Shown piece by piece: positions 6,769-9,085 of a stretch of DNA of 9,085 bases. Under the pieces are notes generated by a model. It was not told where the DNA came from. It saw nothing but the letters and a program-made list of their open reading frames with translations, and searched no databases. Position 1 is the first letter of the stretch. Each line of letters starts with the position of its first letter. The position numbers and the translations under genes were made by a program. Location: positions 1 through 9,085 of the forward strand of contig JAJQID010000111.1 of NCBI GenBank assembly GCA_021199405.1, in the 5' to 3' direction. Source of the stretch: Lachnospiraceae bacterium. GTDB lineage: Bacteria; Bacillota; Clostridia; Lachnospirales; Lachnospiraceae.

Positions 6769-9057
6769 TCATCCCGTTGTCCTTTCAATATCCATCACGC
6801 TGGGAATGGTTCTGATCTTATCCACCAGCCTGCCAAGCTCCTCCTTGGAGGACACCTCGAAAGTGGTCTGCATGGTAGCGATCCCTTCCTTGGAGGTTCG
6901 CGTGGTCATGGACAGAATATCGATATTTTTCTCCGTCAGAGTCTTACTGATATCCGCCAGCAGTCCGTTTCTGTTGTAGGCATAGATGGTAATGTCAGCA
7001 AAATATTTGCTCTCGCCGTCACCCATATCCGCCCAGTCCGCCTCCATAAGGCGCTCCCTGTCCACGTCGGACAGCGCCATAATATTCGGACAGTCCGTGC
7101 GGTGGATGGAAATTCCCCTTCCGCGGGTGATAAAGCCCACAATCTCATCCCCCGGCACCGGCGAACAGCACTTGGAGAAGCGCACCGCCAGATCGTCAAT
7201 GCCCTTGACGGTAATGCCGCTTCTGGGCGCCATACGAACAGACTGATCCCTGGTATTCTCCCGGATCGCCTCCAGAACTTCCTCGTTGGTCTGCTCCTTT
7301 TTGTGATCCCGCTCATAGAGCTCCTGCATCCGGTTGATGATCTGGCCTTCCTTTAAGCCTCCATGTCCTATGGCAGCCAGTACACTGTCCCAGTCACGGA
7401 AGCCGTATTTTTTCATAATGGCTTCTTTATACTGAGGCAGCATCATCTGGGACAGATTGATGCTTTTTACCCTGCAATAGGTGTCCAGCATCTCCTTGCC
7501 CTTGACAATATTTTCCTCTTTGAATTCGTTTTTAAACCATTGATTGATCTTATTTCTCGCCTGGGCTGATTTGGCTAACTTCAGCCAGTCCCGGCTGGGA
7601 CCCTTGGAATTCAGGCTGGTCAGAATCTCCACACAGTCGCCGTTGGCCAGCTCATAATCGATGTTCACAAGCTTCCCGTTGACTCTGGCGCCGATCATTT
7701 TATTGCCCACCGCGGAATGAATACTGTAAGCGAAATCCACCGGAGTAGAACCCACCGGCAGGGTTTTCACATCTCCGTTGGGCGTCAGACAGTACACCGA
7801 ATCCGTAAACAAATCCAGCCCGCTCTTGATCATATTCAGAAATTCCGTGTTGTCTGAGCTGTCCTGCTGCCACTCCAGAATCTGGCGCAGCCAGGCCATT
7901 TTCTCATCATCCCCGGCATCGCTGAGCTTGCCATCCGCAGCCTCTTTATATTTCCAGTGGGCGGCAATGCCATATTCTGCGGCCTTGTGCATTTCAAAGG
8001 TCCGGATCTGGATTTCAAACATCTGTCCGTTTTCACCGATCAGCGTCGTATGCAGAGACTGATACATATTGGGCTTGGGCATGGCGATGTAATCCTTGAA
8101 ACGGCCCGGAATGGGCTTATACATTTCATGGATAATACCCAGCGCCGCATAGCAGTCCTTCACATCATTCACAATAATGCGGACCGCGAAAAGATCATAG
8201 ATCTGGTCGATGGTCTTATTCTGGTTCTTCATCTTTTTGTAAATGCTGAAGAAATGCTTGATACGTCCGTCCACCTTTGCCTCGATGCCGGCGTTTTTCA
8301 TGTGCTCGCTGACCTCATCCACAATGGACTGGATATACTTCTCCCGGACATTTTTGCGGATGGCGACCTTATCCACCAGATCATAATAAACGTCCGGCTC
8401 CAGATATTTCAGGCTCAGGTCATCCAGCTCCACTTTAATTTTCATAATGCCAAGGCGCTCGGCAATGGGTGCGTAAATTTCCAGCGTTTCTCTGGAAATA
8501 CGCTGCTGCTTCTCCGGCGGCATGTGCTTGAGCGTCCGCATATTGTGCAGACGGTCCGCCAGCTTGATGATAATCACCCGAATGTCTCTGGCCATGGCCA
8601 GAAACATCTTGCGCAGGTTCTCCGCCTGCATATCCTGACGATTTGTCCCGTCCCCATTATAGGCTGGCAGCTTTTCCAGCTTGGTCACGCCGTCCACCAG
8701 ATCCGCCACATCCTGGCCAAACTCTTCTGCCAGCTCCTCCTTGGTAAAGACCGTATCCTCCACCACATCATGCAGAAGTCCTGCGGCGATGGTCTCCTTA
8801 TCCATCTCCAGATCCGCCAGAATAATCGCCACATAAAGAGGATGAATAATGTAGGGCTCACCGGACTTGCGATACTGGTCCTTATGAGCGTCGCTGGCCA
8901 CCTGATAGGCCTTTTCTATTAAGCTGATATCATCCGACGGATGGTACTTTCTGATTCTGTCGATCAGATCATGATAAAGCTCATCCGGGGAAAGATACTC
9001 CGGAAGCTTTTCAATGCGCCCGTCATCGATAATTTTTGTGCTGATTTCGTCACTCAT
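6769..9057 (-). CDS. relA: Bifunctional (p)ppGpp synthetase/hydrolase, Rel/SpoT family
   Basis: This 762-residue full-length RSH protein makes (p)ppGpp from ATP and GTP/GDP during amino-acid starvation and also degrades it. The N-terminal hydrolase domain is intact: RKSGEPYIIHP (63-73), the HD motif LLHDVVEDT (94-102) and KLADRLHNMRT (165-175). The synthetase domain follows: GRIKHFFSIYKKM (264-276), then RFKDYIAMPKPNMYQSLHT (319-337). RFKD is the RXKD form found in bifunctional enzymes, in contrast to EXDD in synthetase-only RelA. A TGS domain (about 415-480), a helical region, a zinc-finger-like domain with C630, C631, H652 and C656, and a C-terminal ACT domain (about 685-760) complete it; these sense the ribosome and control switching. 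The ATG at 9057 has GGAG 9 bases upstream. It heads the visible gene row and is followed 76 bases later by the MBL-fold gene. Confidence 0.97.
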   Translation of the reverse strand: MSDEISTKIIDDGRIEKLPEYLSPDELYHDLIDRIRKYHPSDDISLIEKAYQVASDAHKDQYRKSGEPYIIHPLYVAIILADLEMDKETIAAGLLHDVVEDTVFTKEELAEEFGQDVADLVDGVTKLEKLPAYNGDGTNRQDMQAENLRKMFLAMARDIRVIIIKLADRLHNMRTLKHMPPEKQQRISRETLEIYAPIAERLGIMKIKVELDDLSLKYLEPDVYYDLVDKVAIRKNVREKYIQSIVDEVSEHMKNAGIEAKVDGRIKHFFSIYKKMKNQNKTIDQIYDLFAVRIIVNDVKDCYAALGIIHEMYKPIPGRFKDYIAMPKPNMYQSLHTTLIGENGQMFEIQIRTFEMHKAAEYGIAAHWKYKEAADGKLSDAGDDEKMAWLRQILEWQQDSSDNTEFLNMIKSGLDLFTDSVYCLTPNGDVKTLPVGSTPVDFAYSIHSAVGNKMIGARVNGKLVNIDYELANGDCVEILTSLNSKGPSRDWLKLAKSAQARNKINQWFKNEFKEENIVKGKEMLDTYCRVKSINLSQMMLPQYKEAIMKKYGFRDWDSVLAAIGHGGLKEGQIINRMQELYERDHKKEQTNEEVLEAIRENTRDQSVRMAPRSGITVKGIDDLAVRFSKCCSPVPGDEIVGFITRGRGISIHRTDCPNIMALSDVDRERLMEADWADMGDGESKYFADITIYAYNRNGLLADISKTLTEKNIDILSMTTRTSKEGIATMQTTFEVSSKEELGRLVDKIRTIPSVMDIERTTG

Positions 9058-9085
9058 AGTCCACGTCTCCAGGTTTGTCTTTATG

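Noticed and set aside
6693..6788. N-terminal extension of the MBL-fold gene from a TTG overlapping rel
   Set aside because: The extension is polar and basic, lacks family similarity, and the ATG at 6692 has a suitable ribosome binding site.
7957..8922. 321-codon open frame on the plus strand opposite rel
   Set aside because: It mirrors the Rel hydrolase and synthetase coding sequence; its length follows from codon bias, and no domain is visible.

Overview
The window carries eight protein genes, all on the minus strand, almost without gaps. It reads from high to low coordinates as one continuous transcription direction. Base composition is balanced to slightly GC-rich. The order of a bifunctional Rel, an MBL-fold hydrolase, HemZ and a histidyl-tRNA synthetase is typical of Clostridia. 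Together with the protein style this suggests an anaerobic gut-type Firmicute, most likely Lachnospiraceae. That assignment is inferred from gene order and recognised families; no database search was run.

Upstream part (about 9057 down to 3202): a housekeeping block. The Rel protein makes and degrades (p)ppGpp. It is followed by a glyoxalase II-like metallo-hydrolase, the radical SAM protein HemZ, and HisRS. hemZ and hisS overlap by 10 bases, and no terminator-like structure separates any of these genes.

Middle (3189 to 2431): a phosphopantetheinyl transferase-like gene of unusual build. It has a long hydrophilic insert and a shortened segment where the metal and CoA are normally bound. Inside its coding sequence lie a GC-rich hairpin resembling an intrinsic terminator and, about 140 bases further on, a well-spaced sigma-A-like promoter. 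Both point in the sense direction.

Downstream part (2390 to the left edge): a MoxR-type AAA+ ATPase, a DUF58 protein and the start of a multi-pass membrane protein that runs off the window. The order resembles the yeaC-yeaD-yebA cluster of Bacillus subtilis. The genes are tightly spaced, with an ATGA overlap and then a one-base gap. This module probably acts at the cell envelope, but its function is not settled.

No tRNA or rRNA gene, mobile element, CRISPR array or long repeat was seen, and no gene-free stretch reaches 100 bases. The most interesting signals are the odd transferase and the regulatory-looking elements inside it. They could separate the housekeeping operon from the MoxR-DUF58 module. 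I see no clearly new biological system here.
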